From JADJXV01 sp046328995 (lineage in GTDB: Bacteria > Bacteroidota > Ignavibacteria > Kapaibacteriales > UBA961): a stretch of DNA of 64,000 nucleotides. The notes under the pieces are model-generated. The model did no database searches. It worked only from the letters and a program-made list of their open reading frames with translations, and had not been told where the DNA came from. The stretch lies in the NCBI GenBank assembly GCA_046328995.1, contig JAXLVN010000001.1, positions 558,001 through 622,000 on the forward strand, written 5' to 3'. A program made the translations under genes and the position numbers. Of this stretch, positions 52,898-61,953 are shown piece by piece. Each line of letters begins with the position of its first letter. The first letter of the stretch is position 1.

Positions 52898-52974
52898 TGG
52901 TACCGAAGGAGGGACTTGAACCCCCGACACATGGATTATGATTCCATTGCTCTAACCGGCTGAGCTACTTCGGC
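52898..52974 (-). tRNA. tRNA with CAU anticodon (Met elongator or Ile2)
   Basis: 77 nt including an encoded CCA (52898-52900). Acceptor GCCGAAG pairs with CTTCGGT (G1-U72 wobble), discriminator A; D-arm GCTC...GAGC; anticodon arm ATGGA-ATCATAA-TCCAT gives anticodon CAU; T-arm GGGGG-TTCAAGT-CCCTC. The anticodon stem lacks the three G-C pairs of initiator tRNA-fMet, so it is elongator tRNA-Met or the lysidine-modified tRNA-Ile that reads AUA. I cannot decide by eye. Lies between sprA and the bifunctional nuclease gene. Confidence 0.92.
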
Positions 52975-53026
52975 ACATTTTGGGAGCGCAAAAATAAGGA
53001 AAAAGTCGAAAATAACCGCATAAAAA

Positions 53027-53650
53027 TTAGTTACTTTTTAACTTTGATATCTCATCCCGTAGCTGAGCAGCGCGCTCGTAATCTTCCTCTTTCACAGCTT
53101 TATCAAGGTATTGCATCATTAATTCGAGTTTCGATTTTGGCCTGTTCGGAGTCTCGCTCTCTTCCACTTTTTCTGCCTTGAGCCGTATTTTTTTCAGTTC
53201 GTCATCTTCTTCTTCCTCACCTTCACGTACTTCGTCATCGCCCATACCTTCCGGAAGGAAGCTCACTTCATCGAGCAGAGATTCGTTGATAAATATCGGT
53301 GCATTGCACCGTAAAGCAATCGCGATAGCGTCGCTTGGCCTGCAATCGACTTCTTGCGAGGTGGAGTCAAGGACGATACTTGCGTAGAATGTCTCGTCGC
53401 GCATTTCATTAATGCATACTTCGACTATGGAGGCATCGAGCGCTGTCAGAATATCACGTATGAGATCATGCGTCATCGGACGTTGTGCTTTGACTCCTTC
53501 AAGCTCATTATAGATAGCTCCTGCCTCGGGAGCCCCGATGATAATCGGAAGTCGTCGTGATCCATCGACTTCCTTGAGAATTAGTGCATACGCACCATTA
53601 CTGGCAGGATTGGCCGAAAGCCCTAATACTTCTAATTGCACTTTTGCCAT
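53027..53650 (-). CDS. Bifunctional nuclease-family (DUF151) protein with UVR motif
   Basis: 207 residues. The N-terminal DUF151/BFN domain (residues 1-140) has RLPIIIGAPEAGAIYNELEG, RPMTHDLIRDILTAL, EVDCRPSDAIAIALRCNAPI and FINESLLDEV, as in bacterial BFN proteins. An acidic linker (GDDEVREGEEEEDDELKK) follows, then a C-terminal UvrB/UvrC-type motif (LMMQYLDKAVKEEDYERAAQ, LRDEISKLK). Function in bacteria is uncertain; plant homologues are nucleases. Follows etfA by 11 nt, so it is the third gene of the etf operon. Confidence 0.9.
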   Translation of the reverse strand: MAKVQLEVLGLSANPASNGAYALILKEVDGSRRLPIIIGAPEAGAIYNELEGVKAQRPMTHDLIRDILTALDASIVEVCINEMRDETFYASIVLDSTSQEVDCRPSDAIAIALRCNAPIFINESLLDEVSFLPEGMGDDEVREGEEEEDDELKKIRLKAEKVEESETPNRPKSKLELMMQYLDKAVKEEDYERAAQLRDEISKLKSN

Positions 53651-53661
53651 AATTCTGATGG

Positions 53662-54621
53662 TTAATGCGTGAGTTTTGCTGTTAATTTAGGTAATACATC
53701 AAAGACATCTCCGACGATTCCATAATCGGCGACTTTGAATATCGGTGCATCTTTGTCTTTGTTAATTGCGACGATGACTTTCGACGATGACATACCGGCA
53801 AGATGCTGCACGGCACCTGAAATTCCGCAAGCGACATATAAATTAGGCGATACCGTCTTGCCTGTCTGACCGACCTGCTCGCCGTGTGGTCTCCACCCTG
53901 CATCCACCACAGCCCGAGAAGCACCAATTGCTGCTCCGAGAACCTTACCGAGCGATTCGACTAAATGGAAATTTTCCGGACCCTTCAAGCCACGACCGCC
54001 GCTCACGACCACATCTGCTTCGGACACGTCAAGCTTGCCTTCATTGCGAACGACACTCGTAACGGTCACGTTGCAGTCGTCCGCTGTCAGCGAAGGTGAA
54101 AATTCTTCAACCTTGACCTCACCGGCACCGTCAATAGTACGCGCGGTAAATACATTAGGACGTAAACTATAGACGCCAACCGGAGTTGACACCTTTGCCG
54201 TGATTTTTGCTTTTCCTGCATAGACCGGACGTGTGGCCTGAATTGTTCCATTATTCATTTCTAAAGCAACACAATCGGGTATAAAACCTGCCTGTAATTT
54301 CACTGCAACCCGGGGAGCTAACTCTTTACCCGTTGCAGTAGCAGGAAAAATAACACTGCTTGCGCCGACACTTGCTGCGTACTGTGCCACCGTCGCTGCA
54401 ACTGCAGTTGAGGAATAATTACCTAATAAAGAATGACTTGCAAGTGCGCAGCTCGTGAGCCCGTATGCACGTGTCACTGCCACATCCGATGCGGTAGCAC
54501 CGATAATAATTCCCAGTACCGATCCGCCGTTTGATATTCCGTGTGCCGCAGTGATTGCCTCGAGCGATGAACGCTTGATTTGATTACCTTTTGATTCCAA
54601 AAATACTACTGTTGTACTCAT
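53662..54621 (-). CDS. etfA: Electron transfer flavoprotein subunit alpha
   Basis: 319 residues. Partner of EtfB; carries FAD and passes electrons from acyl-CoA dehydrogenases to the quinone pool. The C-terminal FAD domain is clear: VVSGGRGLKGPENFHLVESL, GASRAVVDAGWRPHGEQVGQ, TGKTVSPNLYVACGISGAVQ, HLAGMSSSKVIVAINKDKDA, PIFKVADYGIVGDVFDVLP. Located 24 nt after etfB. Confidence 0.97.
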   Translation of the reverse strand: MSTTVVFLESKGNQIKRSSLEAITAAHGISNGGSVLGIIIGATASDVAVTRAYGLTSCALASHSLLGNYSSTAVAATVAQYAASVGASSVIFPATATGKELAPRVAVKLQAGFIPDCVALEMNNGTIQATRPVYAGKAKITAKVSTPVGVYSLRPNVFTARTIDGAGEVKVEEFSPSLTADDCNVTVTSVVRNEGKLDVSEADVVVSGGRGLKGPENFHLVESLGKVLGAAIGASRAVVDAGWRPHGEQVGQTGKTVSPNLYVACGISGAVQHLAGMSSSKVIVAINKDKDAPIFKVADYGIVGDVFDVLPKLTAKLTH

Positions 54622-54645
54622 GTGTTTGTATCCTAATGGTTTGAT

Positions 54646-55392
54646 TTATATTACTTTTGCTTCTTCGTGAAGTAAACGGACGAGTTCGGCAATGTCGCCA
54701 TCGGTGTCGCCCAATATTTTCCCAACTCGCTTCGATTGTGGCAATTCCATGGCAATGGTCTCGACCCGTGTGCTACTGGATACCGATGCCCGCTCTTCGA
54801 TTGGCTTGGACTTGGCTTTCATAATATCAGGTAATTTTGGATAGCGTGGATCATTGAGACCCTTTTGCGCTGAGATTACACAGGGTAATGATGTCCGTAA
54901 CAGTTCTTTTCCGCCCTCGATATCACGCTCGGCGGTAACCGTTGACCCCTCAATCGACCAGGAAGATACGACAGAAATTGATGCCATGCCGAGCAATTCA
55001 CCTACCATGGAAGCCATGCCAAATGAATCATAATCAATACTTTGACGTCCGACAATGACAATATCAGGAGAAATAGATGATGCATAATCAGCAATATTGA
55101 CTGCTACCGAATAGCTGTCACTTTTTGCTTCGTCCTTGACAATAACAGCCTTGTCAACACCCATCGCAAGCGCTGTACGGAGAATTTCTTTTGCAGATTC
55201 TCCTCCTACCGTAAGTGCAGTGACGGTGCCGCCGAACTTCTCACGCAGGCGTAATCCTTCCTCGATTGTGAACTCATCATAAGGGTTCAAAATAAACTTC
55301 ACACCGGTCTTATCAATCGTTTTTCCGTCGGTACCAACGGCTACTTTCGTGGTTGTATCCGGTACCTGGGAAATACATACAAGAATATTCAT
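54646..55392 (-). CDS. etfB: Electron transfer flavoprotein subunit beta
   Basis: The start is taken at the ATG at 55392 (MNILVCISQVPDTTTKV), where the family begins; the frame extends 13 codons upstream. 248 residues. LNPYDEFTIEEGLRLREK, ALAMGVDKAVIVKDE, DIVIVGRQSIDYDSFGMA and SLPCVISAQKGLNDPRYPKL (adenine-nucleotide binding and the recognition loop) are typical. First gene of etfB-etfA-bfn. Confidence 0.97.
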   Translation of the reverse strand: MNILVCISQVPDTTTKVAVGTDGKTIDKTGVKFILNPYDEFTIEEGLRLREKFGGTVTALTVGGESAKEILRTALAMGVDKAVIVKDEAKSDSYSVAVNIADYASSISPDIVIVGRQSIDYDSFGMASMVGELLGMASISVVSSWSIEGSTVTAERDIEGGKELLRTSLPCVISAQKGLNDPRYPKLPDIMKAKSKPIEERASVSSSTRVETIAMELPQSKRVGKILGDTDGDIAELVRLLHEEAKVI

Positions 55393-55536
55393 TCCATTCT
55401 CCTTTGTTTCAAATAGTAATATGCAGTACAAAAATACGAAAAACTCTAAAATTAGCAGTTGTTTCGTGCATTGATGCCGATTCCGTAATTTTGCGGCGGT
55501 GAATACTCATTATACACTTTCCGGCAGAAAAAATAC

Positions 55537-56571
55537 ATGAAAGCAGTACTTCTTACCGAGCATGGCGGCTCTGATAAACTACTTTATACGAATGACTTCC
55601 CTACTCCTTCCTGCGGTAGTGACGATATCCTTATCCGCATTAAAGCGACAAGTGTCAATCGCGCCGATATTGTCGTTCGGAATGGCTATCCGATGCTTAC
55701 AATCCCAATGCCTCATATATTAGGCGGTGATATCGTCGGCGAAGTAGCCGAAGTCGGCTCACATGTTCAGGGCTTCGCACCCGGTGACCGAGTCGTGGCT
55801 CTTCCCATAATTTCGTGCGGCGTTTGTCATGTGTGCACGACAAAACCGGAACAGAATCATCTTTGTCTTAATTGGCAATACTATGGTATGCATATTCATG
55901 GAGGATACGCTGAATACTGCGCTGTACCGGCTAAAAATGTCGTTCACTTGCCCGACAGTATTTCCTTTGAAGAAGCCACTGCCTTCGGTGTCGCCGGGCT
56001 AACTGCCTATCACGCACTCTATACCGTCGCAAAGCTTCAGCCGGGTGAATCATTTTTTATCTGGGGAGGGTCCGGAGGGCTCGGGACAATCGCCGTTCAG
56101 CTCGCGAAAGCAGCCGGTGCAGTTGTCATAGCTACAGCAGGCAAGGATGAGAAAAAACAACATCTTATGGAATTAGGCGCAGATTATGTTTTTAATCATT
56201 ACACAGATGATGTCCCGGCAGAAGTTAAAAAATTGTTCCCTTTTGGCATCGATTGTATCATGGATTATGCCGGTACTGCGACCTTTCCGAAAAGTTTTGA
56301 AATGTTGACCAAAGGCGGGCGTATGCTGCTCTGCGGTATTTTGACCGGCCGTGAAACGACGCTCAGTATTCACCAAACATACCTCAGGCATCTCTCCATT
56401 CATGGCCTTTATCTCGGTACCCGTCGGGAAATGGAGGAATTACTGGCCCTGGCTGCCGAAAAAAGTATCAAGCCCCTCATTGGTAACGTGATGGACCTGA
56501 GTCAGGCCGCCGAAGCTCATGAACTGATGGTATCCGGCAATTACCTTGGAAAAATTGTTCTGACTGTGTAA
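55537..56571 (+). CDS. Medium-chain zinc-type dehydrogenase/reductase
   Basis: 344 residues of the MDR superfamily. MKAVLLTEHGGSDKLLYTND and NRADIVVRNGYPML are the N-terminal GroES-like fold. CGVCHVCTTKPEQNHLC supplies four Cys for a structural zinc, but the usual GHE catalytic-zinc segment reads GGDIVGEV, so catalytic metal binding is doubtful. SFFIWGGSGGLGTIAVQLAK is the NADP/NAD Rossmann loop. Possible quinone oxidoreductase or alcohol dehydrogenase; substrate unknown. Diverges from etfB; monocistronic. Confidence 0.88.
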   Translation: MKAVLLTEHGGSDKLLYTNDFPTPSCGSDDILIRIKATSVNRADIVVRNGYPMLTIPMPHILGGDIVGEVAEVGSHVQGFAPGDRVVALPIISCGVCHVCTTKPEQNHLCLNWQYYGMHIHGGYAEYCAVPAKNVVHLPDSISFEEATAFGVAGLTAYHALYTVAKLQPGESFFIWGGSGGLGTIAVQLAKAAGAVVIATAGKDEKKQHLMELGADYVFNHYTDDVPAEVKKLFPFGIDCIMDYAGTATFPKSFEMLTKGGRMLLCGILTGRETTLSIHQTYLRHLSIHGLYLGTRREMEELLALAAEKSIKPLIGNVMDLSQAAEAHELMVSGNYLGKIVLTV

Positions 56572-56657
56572 ATGTAGGTACCTGTAGAATGAACAGGTTC
56601 GGTAGATTTTCCTGTATCGTAGTCATGATTTTTTCTGCTGTGTAATTCCTAATTAAC

Positions 56658-56681
56658 ACGATTTTTGGGGTAAAAAATCGT
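56658..56681. promoter_or_regulatory. Hairpin upstream of mgtE
   Basis: ACGATTTTT (56658-56666) and AAAAATCGT (56673-56681) form a perfect 9 bp inverted repeat with loop GGGGTA, 55 nt ahead of the mgtE start. A TATTTTTG sequence overlaps the right arm and fits the TAnnTTTG promoter element. It could be an operator over the promoter, or a terminator of the preceding gene. It does not resemble a known magnesium riboswitch, which would be longer. Confidence 0.35.
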
Positions 56682-56735
56682 ATTTTTGAGTATCTACATG
56701 ACGATATTGTCGCGGGATGCGTTGCCTCCTTTATT

Positions 56736-58115
56736 ATGCTCAAAGAACTCCTCAAACCCGAAATTCTCGAACTCATCGAACTCCGTCAGTGGACGGACCT
56801 TCGGGAAGTTCTCTCATCCTGGGAGCCTGCCGAAATCGCGGACTTAATGCTCGATGTAGAGCAAGCCGACCGCGTACTGCTCTTCCGCACCCTTCCCCGG
56901 CATGTCTCTACAGAAGTCTTTGCCTATCTCGAGTCAGACCGGCAGGATGAATTGCTCCACGAGCTCACCAATCAAGAAACACGCGAACTCCTCTCACAGC
57001 TCCCCCCCGATGATCGTACAGCCTTACTCGAAGAATTACCTGCTGAGGCCACTCAAAAACTGCTCAATTTACTCTCACCGGAAGACTTAAAAGAAGCACG
57101 CGTGCTCCTCGGATACCCCGAGCAAAGTATCGGCCGCTTGACGACACCGGATTTTGTGTCCGTTCGGGCTGACTGGACTATCAAGCAAGCACTTGTTCAT
57201 ATTAGGAGTTATGAAAAAAACAGTGAAACAATAAATAGCATTTATGTCACGGATAACAGTGGCCGTCTTCTCGACGATATTATGCTACGGGCATTTATTT
57301 TTGCCGATCCCAACGCATCTATCCGCAGCATCATGGATGATAATGTTGTCAGCGTATCGGCATTCGATGATCAGGAAGAAGCGGTCCGTGCCATGGAAAA
57401 GTATGATATTCCGGCTCTTCCGGTGGTGGATTCAGCAGGAGTACTCATTGGTATTGTTACTTTCGATGATGTGATGGATGTCTCAGAAGAAGAAGCGACC
57501 GAGGATTTTCAGAAATTCGGGGGTATGGAAGCACTCGATAAACCGTATAACACCATATCTTTCATGGGAATGGTACAAAAACGTGCCGGCTGGCTGGTGA
57601 TTCTTTTCGTGGGTGAAATGTTCACAGCAACAGCCCTAAGCTACTTTGAAGGTGCACTTGAAAAAGCGATTGTCCTCTCTATGTTTCTTCCACTGATTAT
57701 GTCGAGCGGTGGAAATTCCGGTTCTCAAGCTGCGACACTCATGGTTCGCGCTATCTCTCTCGGCGAAGTACAACTAAAAGACTGGTGGTGGGTCATGCGC
57801 CGTGAGTTTCTTTCTGGATTATTACTCGGTGTGATTCTCGGTACTATCGGCTTCATACGAATAGTGGTATGGTCGGGTATTACGCATGCATACGGAGCTC
57901 ATTACTTGCCGGTAGCTTTTACTGTTTCGTTCTCCCTTGTCGGGGTCGTGCTGTGGGGTTCACTCAGCGGGTCGATGCTTCCGTTTTTATTAAAAAAACT
58001 CAATTTCGACCCCGCCGCATCTTCTGCGCCATTCGTCGCTACCCTTGTGGATGTGACGGGAATTATCATCTATTTTAGCTTTGCAGTATGGCTGCTTAAG
58101 GGTACGCTGTTGTAG
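56736..58115 (+). CDS. mgtE: Magnesium transporter MgtE
   Basis: 459 residues. The N-terminal domain (ELLKPEILELIELRQW, EPAEIADLMLDVEQADRVLL) is a superhelix that senses Mg2+, followed by two CBS domains (about 135-260: LTTPDFVSVRADWTIKQALV and VVDSAGVLIGIVTFDDVMDV) and a five-helix channel domain with MSSGGNSGSQAATLMVRAIS, the pore signature, and PFVATLVDVTGIIIYFS. A homodimeric Mg2+ channel of the inner membrane. Complete. Confidence 0.96.
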   Translation: MLKELLKPEILELIELRQWTDLREVLSSWEPAEIADLMLDVEQADRVLLFRTLPRHVSTEVFAYLESDRQDELLHELTNQETRELLSQLPPDDRTALLEELPAEATQKLLNLLSPEDLKEARVLLGYPEQSIGRLTTPDFVSVRADWTIKQALVHIRSYEKNSETINSIYVTDNSGRLLDDIMLRAFIFADPNASIRSIMDDNVVSVSAFDDQEEAVRAMEKYDIPALPVVDSAGVLIGIVTFDDVMDVSEEEATEDFQKFGGMEALDKPYNTISFMGMVQKRAGWLVILFVGEMFTATALSYFEGALEKAIVLSMFLPLIMSSGGNSGSQAATLMVRAISLGEVQLKDWWWVMRREFLSGLLLGVILGTIGFIRIVVWSGITHAYGAHYLPVAFTVSFSLVGVVLWGSLSGSMLPFLLKKLNFDPAASSAPFVATLVDVTGIIIYFSFAVWLLKGTLL

Positions 58116-58212
58116 TTACAAACAGAAAATTCAGTAGTTTCGCAACGGCGATACGTCATTCTTTCAATTCCACACAATCAATTCTACAATCAATTCTACT
58201 AAAGGATACGCA

Positions 58213-59412
58213 ATGTACGGTGCATTTCAAGAATTCTTACAAAATGAATTAACATCAATACGGGACAATGGATTATACAAGTCTGAACGTATCATTACCT
58301 CACCGCAGGGCGCCGAAATTATGGTCGAAGGTACGAGCGGGCACGTTCTCAATTTCTGTGCTAATAATTACCTTGGTCTCTCATCTCATCCTCGGGTGAT
58401 TGCTGCTGCAAAAGTAGCCCTCGACTCACATGGCTACGGTATGTCGAGCGTGCGGTTTATTTGTGGTACACAGAATATTCATAAGACATTAGAACGGAAG
58501 ATTGCTGAGTTTTGTCATACCGATGATACGATTCTCTACGCTGCTTGCTTTGATGCTAATGGCGGGGTGTTTGAGCCGCTGCTTGGCGAACTCGATGCAA
58601 TCGTCTCCGACGAACTCAATCATGCCTCCATTATCGACGGCGTACGCCTCTGCAAAGCAAAGCGGTACCGTTATAAATGTGCCGATATGAATGACTTAGA
58701 GACGCAGCTTCAGGCAGCAAAATCCGACGGCGCGCGCTATATTATGATCGCAACCGATGCAGTGTTCTCCATGGACGGGACGATTGCTCCTCTCGACAAA
58801 ATCTGCGACTTAGCCGATAAATATCAAGCGCTTGTCATGGTTGATGAATGTCATTCCATGGGCTTCATGGGGAAAAATGGACGTGGAGTCATCGAGCATT
58901 GCGGTGTATTAGGACGGGTCGATATTATAACCGGCACGCTCGGCAAAGCACTTGGTGGCGGAATCGGCGGCTTTACGACAGGCAGAAAAGAAATTATCGA
59001 ACTTTTGCGACAACGTTCACGGCCGTATTTATTCAGCAACTCCCTGCCTCCCTCGGTCGTTGGCGCGTCAATTGAAATATTCGACCTCCTATCGGAGACG
59101 ACGGCACTGCGCGATCAATTAGAAGAAAACACCGTGTATTTCCGCGAAGAAATGACGAAGCTTGGATTTGACATCAAGCCCGGGACACACCCGATTACCC
59201 CGATTATGCTCTATGATGCCGTACTTGCGCAGCAATTTGCACAACGATTGCTGGCGGAAGGCATTTATGTTATTGGTTTCTTTTATCCTGTTGTAGGTAA
59301 AGGGCTTGCCCGCATTCGAGTACAGATTTCGGCAGCGCATACTCGTCAGCATTTAGACACTGCAATCGCTGCTTTTGGTAAAATTGGTCGTGAATTAGGA
59401 GTACTTCAATGA
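58213..59412 (+). CDS. kbl: Glycine C-acetyltransferase (2-amino-3-ketobutyrate CoA ligase)
   Basis: 399 residues, PLP-dependent alpha-oxoamine synthase. Cleaves 2-amino-3-oxobutyrate with CoA to glycine and acetyl-CoA in threonine breakdown. NFCANNYLGLSSHPRVI, SVRFICGTQNIHKTLERKIA, SDELNHASIIDGVRLCKA, MVDECHSMGFMGKNGRG and TGTLGKALGGGIGGFTTG (PLP lysine) match Kbl closely. The threonine dehydrogenase partner is not adjacent. Overlaps the next gene by 4 nt (ATGA). Confidence 0.94.
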   Translation: MYGAFQEFLQNELTSIRDNGLYKSERIITSPQGAEIMVEGTSGHVLNFCANNYLGLSSHPRVIAAAKVALDSHGYGMSSVRFICGTQNIHKTLERKIAEFCHTDDTILYAACFDANGGVFEPLLGELDAIVSDELNHASIIDGVRLCKAKRYRYKCADMNDLETQLQAAKSDGARYIMIATDAVFSMDGTIAPLDKICDLADKYQALVMVDECHSMGFMGKNGRGVIEHCGVLGRVDIITGTLGKALGGGIGGFTTGRKEIIELLRQRSRPYLFSNSLPPSVVGASIEIFDLLSETTALRDQLEENTVYFREEMTKLGFDIKPGTHPITPIMLYDAVLAQQFAQRLLAEGIYVIGFFYPVVGKGLARIRVQISAAHTRQHLDTAIAAFGKIGRELGVLQ

Positions 59413-60260
59413 TGAACATTTCAATATGCGGTGCCGGTACGATGGGAAGAGGTATCGCACTATCGGCTCTGCAGGCGGGTCATTCCGTTCTGCTTTTTGA
59501 TAATCATGACGGCGTGCTGATGACAGCGCACGAATATATTCATTCGCAAATTCAAAAATTGTCGGAAAAAGGTAAAATCACTCCGGATACTGCGGCGTCC
59601 CTACAGGAGCATCTCCATACTACACAGAATATTACCAAAGTTGCAGAAGGTGATATCGTCATTGAGGCAATAATTGAAAAACCGGAAGCAAAGTATGAAT
59701 TGTTCAGCGCATTAGAGCATTCAGGGCTCTCCGACACCTCTATCCTTGCCACCAATACCTCCTCCCTTTCTGTCAATCAGCTCAGCACAAAACTCCGTCA
59801 TCCACAGAATTTTATCGGCATGCACTTTTTTAACCCCGCTCATCTTATGAAGTTGGTTGAAATTGTCCCTTCCCGCCTTACGGCTGATGATGTCGTTCAG
59901 CGTTCACTTCAATTTGTCAAAGGTCTCCAGAAGTCACCCGTACTTGTCAAAGATGTCCCCGGATTTATCGTGAATCGCGTCGCAAGAAATTATTATAATG
60001 AAGCTATGAAAATTGCGACGGAGTCGGCATCCGAACCCGAACAAATTGATCGTATTATGAAAGCATTGGGATTTAAGATGGGGCCGTTTGAGCTTATGGA
60101 TTTAATCGGAAACGATGTGAATCTGGAGGTTACGAAGTCTGTCTATGAACAGTATTTCCATGAGCCCCGATTTACGCCTTCAATCTATCAACAGGAAATC
60201 GTCAATGCAGGACGCTACGGCCGGAAAACCGGAAAAGGGTTTCATGATTACCAATCGTAA
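59409..60260 (+). CDS. 3-hydroxyacyl-CoA dehydrogenase (3-hydroxybutyryl type)
   Basis: 283 residues, the length of single-domain HBD/PaaH enzymes. NAD fold ISICGAGTMGRGIALSALQA; EAIIEKPEAKYELFSALEH; catalytic His in FIGMHFFNPAHLMKLVEIVP; Asn in ILATNTSSLSVNQL; C-terminal helices RIMKALGFKMGPFELMDLIG and GRYGRKTGKGFHDYQ. Oxidises 3-hydroxybutyryl-CoA or similar. Translationally coupled to kbl through an ATGA overlap, which is an unusual pairing. Confidence 0.93.
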   Translation: MMNISICGAGTMGRGIALSALQAGHSVLLFDNHDGVLMTAHEYIHSQIQKLSEKGKITPDTAASLQEHLHTTQNITKVAEGDIVIEAIIEKPEAKYELFSALEHSGLSDTSILATNTSSLSVNQLSTKLRHPQNFIGMHFFNPAHLMKLVEIVPSRLTADDVVQRSLQFVKGLQKSPVLVKDVPGFIVNRVARNYYNEAMKIATESASEPEQIDRIMKALGFKMGPFELMDLIGNDVNLEVTKSVYEQYFHEPRFTPSIYQQEIVNAGRYGRKTGKGFHDYQS

Positions 60261-60274
60261 TACACAGGCATCGG

Positions 60275-61906
60275 ATGAAACAATTGCTCCTTCTTCTCTT
60301 TTGCGTTTACTGTTTGCTTAGCAGCCGGGCCATTGCTCAAAGTGATTCTCTACCGCCGGTACGACGCTCTACTGCTGACACTACTCTTCCCAAGAAGGTC
60401 TATGAAAAGCAAACTCTCTACCCGAACGGTAAATTAGAAGTCGGAGCACTCGCTTTATCTACCAAGTACTTCGGCGAATACACTGACAATAATGTCGGAC
60501 TCGTATTCGGAGCTACGACACGATATATGATGCCCTTTTTACCAGAATTCGGCCTCGGTGTGCGGCTCACGAACGGCTACCTCAAGTACGACCGTCGGAA
60601 TAAAGAGCGTTTTGGGTCCGATTGGGAACGACAATTCCCTGCCGCCGATTTCCCGACTGCTGCGACAACAGGCGTGATTCGCGAAACGAAAGTAACGGCA
60701 TTTGAACCGGTAATATTCCTGAATCTCTTCCCTCGGCAGCGGTTAAATTATTATTTATTTGCCGGTTACAGTGTTTTGTTATTTTCCCCTCAAGATATCG
60801 CCGACGATCCTCTTAATGGTTCCGGAACGAAAAAACACTATCCTGATTACAAAGATATCGACGGCTCTGCCATACATTTGGTAGGTGGTCTTGGTATTGA
60901 TTTTTACGTCACGCGCAACCTCTCCTTTGGCGTGCAGGCTGCCTATCGATATATGAAGACCGATATCCTCGACGGGTATGCGCAGCTCACCGCCGGTAAC
61001 ATACCCACGAATCCCGATGGGTACGCAGAAATGGGAGCAAAGCTATCATATTATTTATTCAGCAGTTCGGATACAGATGGTGATGGAATTTCCGATGAAG
61101 ATGAGATCCGCTTGGGCACGAACCCTTATTCGAACGACACCGACGGCGACGGAATTTCTGATTATGAGGAAATCTATATTTATAAAACAGATCCGTTTGC
61201 TATCGATACCGATACAGATAGTCTGAGTGATATGAAGGAAATACAGGAGTATGGTTCGAATCCCCTGCTGACCGACAGCGATGGTGACGGTATTTTGGAT
61301 GCCGATGAAATTCTGCTGTATAAGACAAGTCCACGCCTCGCCGATACCGATGCGGATGGAATCTCGGATGCAGAGGAATTAAAAAACGGTACGAATCCTC
61401 TGAAAGCCGACACAGACGATGATTCAATTACCGATAAATTTGATAAATGCCCTAATACATTCGGTTTTGCAGAGAATAACGGATGTCCTGTCGTTCCCCA
61501 AAATATCATCATCCGTGATACAATTACGCAGACAAAAGAAGTCGTCCGTACGATCGAAAAAGGTCAGTCCTATACACCGTATGGTATTAATTTCAAACGC
61601 GGTAAATGGGATATCGAAATTGAGTCCGAGCCGATATTGGATGATGTGGCTAAATGGCTGAGAGAAAACCCCACCTTCGTAGTCGAAGTCCGGGGCCATA
61701 CCGATTCCGAAGGCGCCGATGCTGCCAATGTCGTCCTCTCCCAAAAAAGAGCCGAATCGGTTCGCTCCTATCTCGTGCGCCAGGGGATCGACCCTATGCG
61801 TTTATCAGCTAAGGGCTTAGGCAAGAGTACACCGGTATCAGATAATGCCTCGCTCAAAGGTAAAGCGCAGAATCGTCGGATTGAATTTTATGTAAAAAAT
61901 AAATAA
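60275..61906 (+). CDS. OmpA-family protein with thrombospondin type 3 repeats
   Basis: 543 residues. Signal peptide (KQLLLLLFCVYCLLSSRAIA). Residues about 50-260 look like an outer-membrane beta barrel (GFATTRYMMPF-like strands, TRNLSFGVQAAYRYMKTDIL). Residues about 265-405 are calcium-binding TSP3 repeats: DTDGDGISDEDEIRLGTNPY, DTDGDGISDYEE, DSDGDGILDADE, DTDADGISDAEEL, DTDDDSITDKFDKCPN. The C-terminal OmpA domain (VEVRGHTDSEGADAANVVLS, QNRRIEFYV) binds peptidoglycan. It links the outer membrane to the wall. 14 nt after the HBD gene. Confidence 0.94.
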   Translation: MKQLLLLLFCVYCLLSSRAIAQSDSLPPVRRSTADTTLPKKVYEKQTLYPNGKLEVGALALSTKYFGEYTDNNVGLVFGATTRYMMPFLPEFGLGVRLTNGYLKYDRRNKERFGSDWERQFPAADFPTAATTGVIRETKVTAFEPVIFLNLFPRQRLNYYLFAGYSVLLFSPQDIADDPLNGSGTKKHYPDYKDIDGSAIHLVGGLGIDFYVTRNLSFGVQAAYRYMKTDILDGYAQLTAGNIPTNPDGYAEMGAKLSYYLFSSSDTDGDGISDEDEIRLGTNPYSNDTDGDGISDYEEIYIYKTDPFAIDTDTDSLSDMKEIQEYGSNPLLTDSDGDGILDADEILLYKTSPRLADTDADGISDAEELKNGTNPLKADTDDDSITDKFDKCPNTFGFAENNGCPVVPQNIIIRDTITQTKEVVRTIEKGQSYTPYGINFKRGKWDIEIESEPILDDVAKWLRENPTFVVEVRGHTDSEGADAANVVLSQKRAESVRSYLVRQGIDPMRLSAKGLGKSTPVSDNASLKGKAQNRRIEFYVKNK

Positions 61907-61953
61907 CGGCTTTCGGTCCGCTGTGCCGCTCGCCTGTGTTGTGTAACTCTTTT

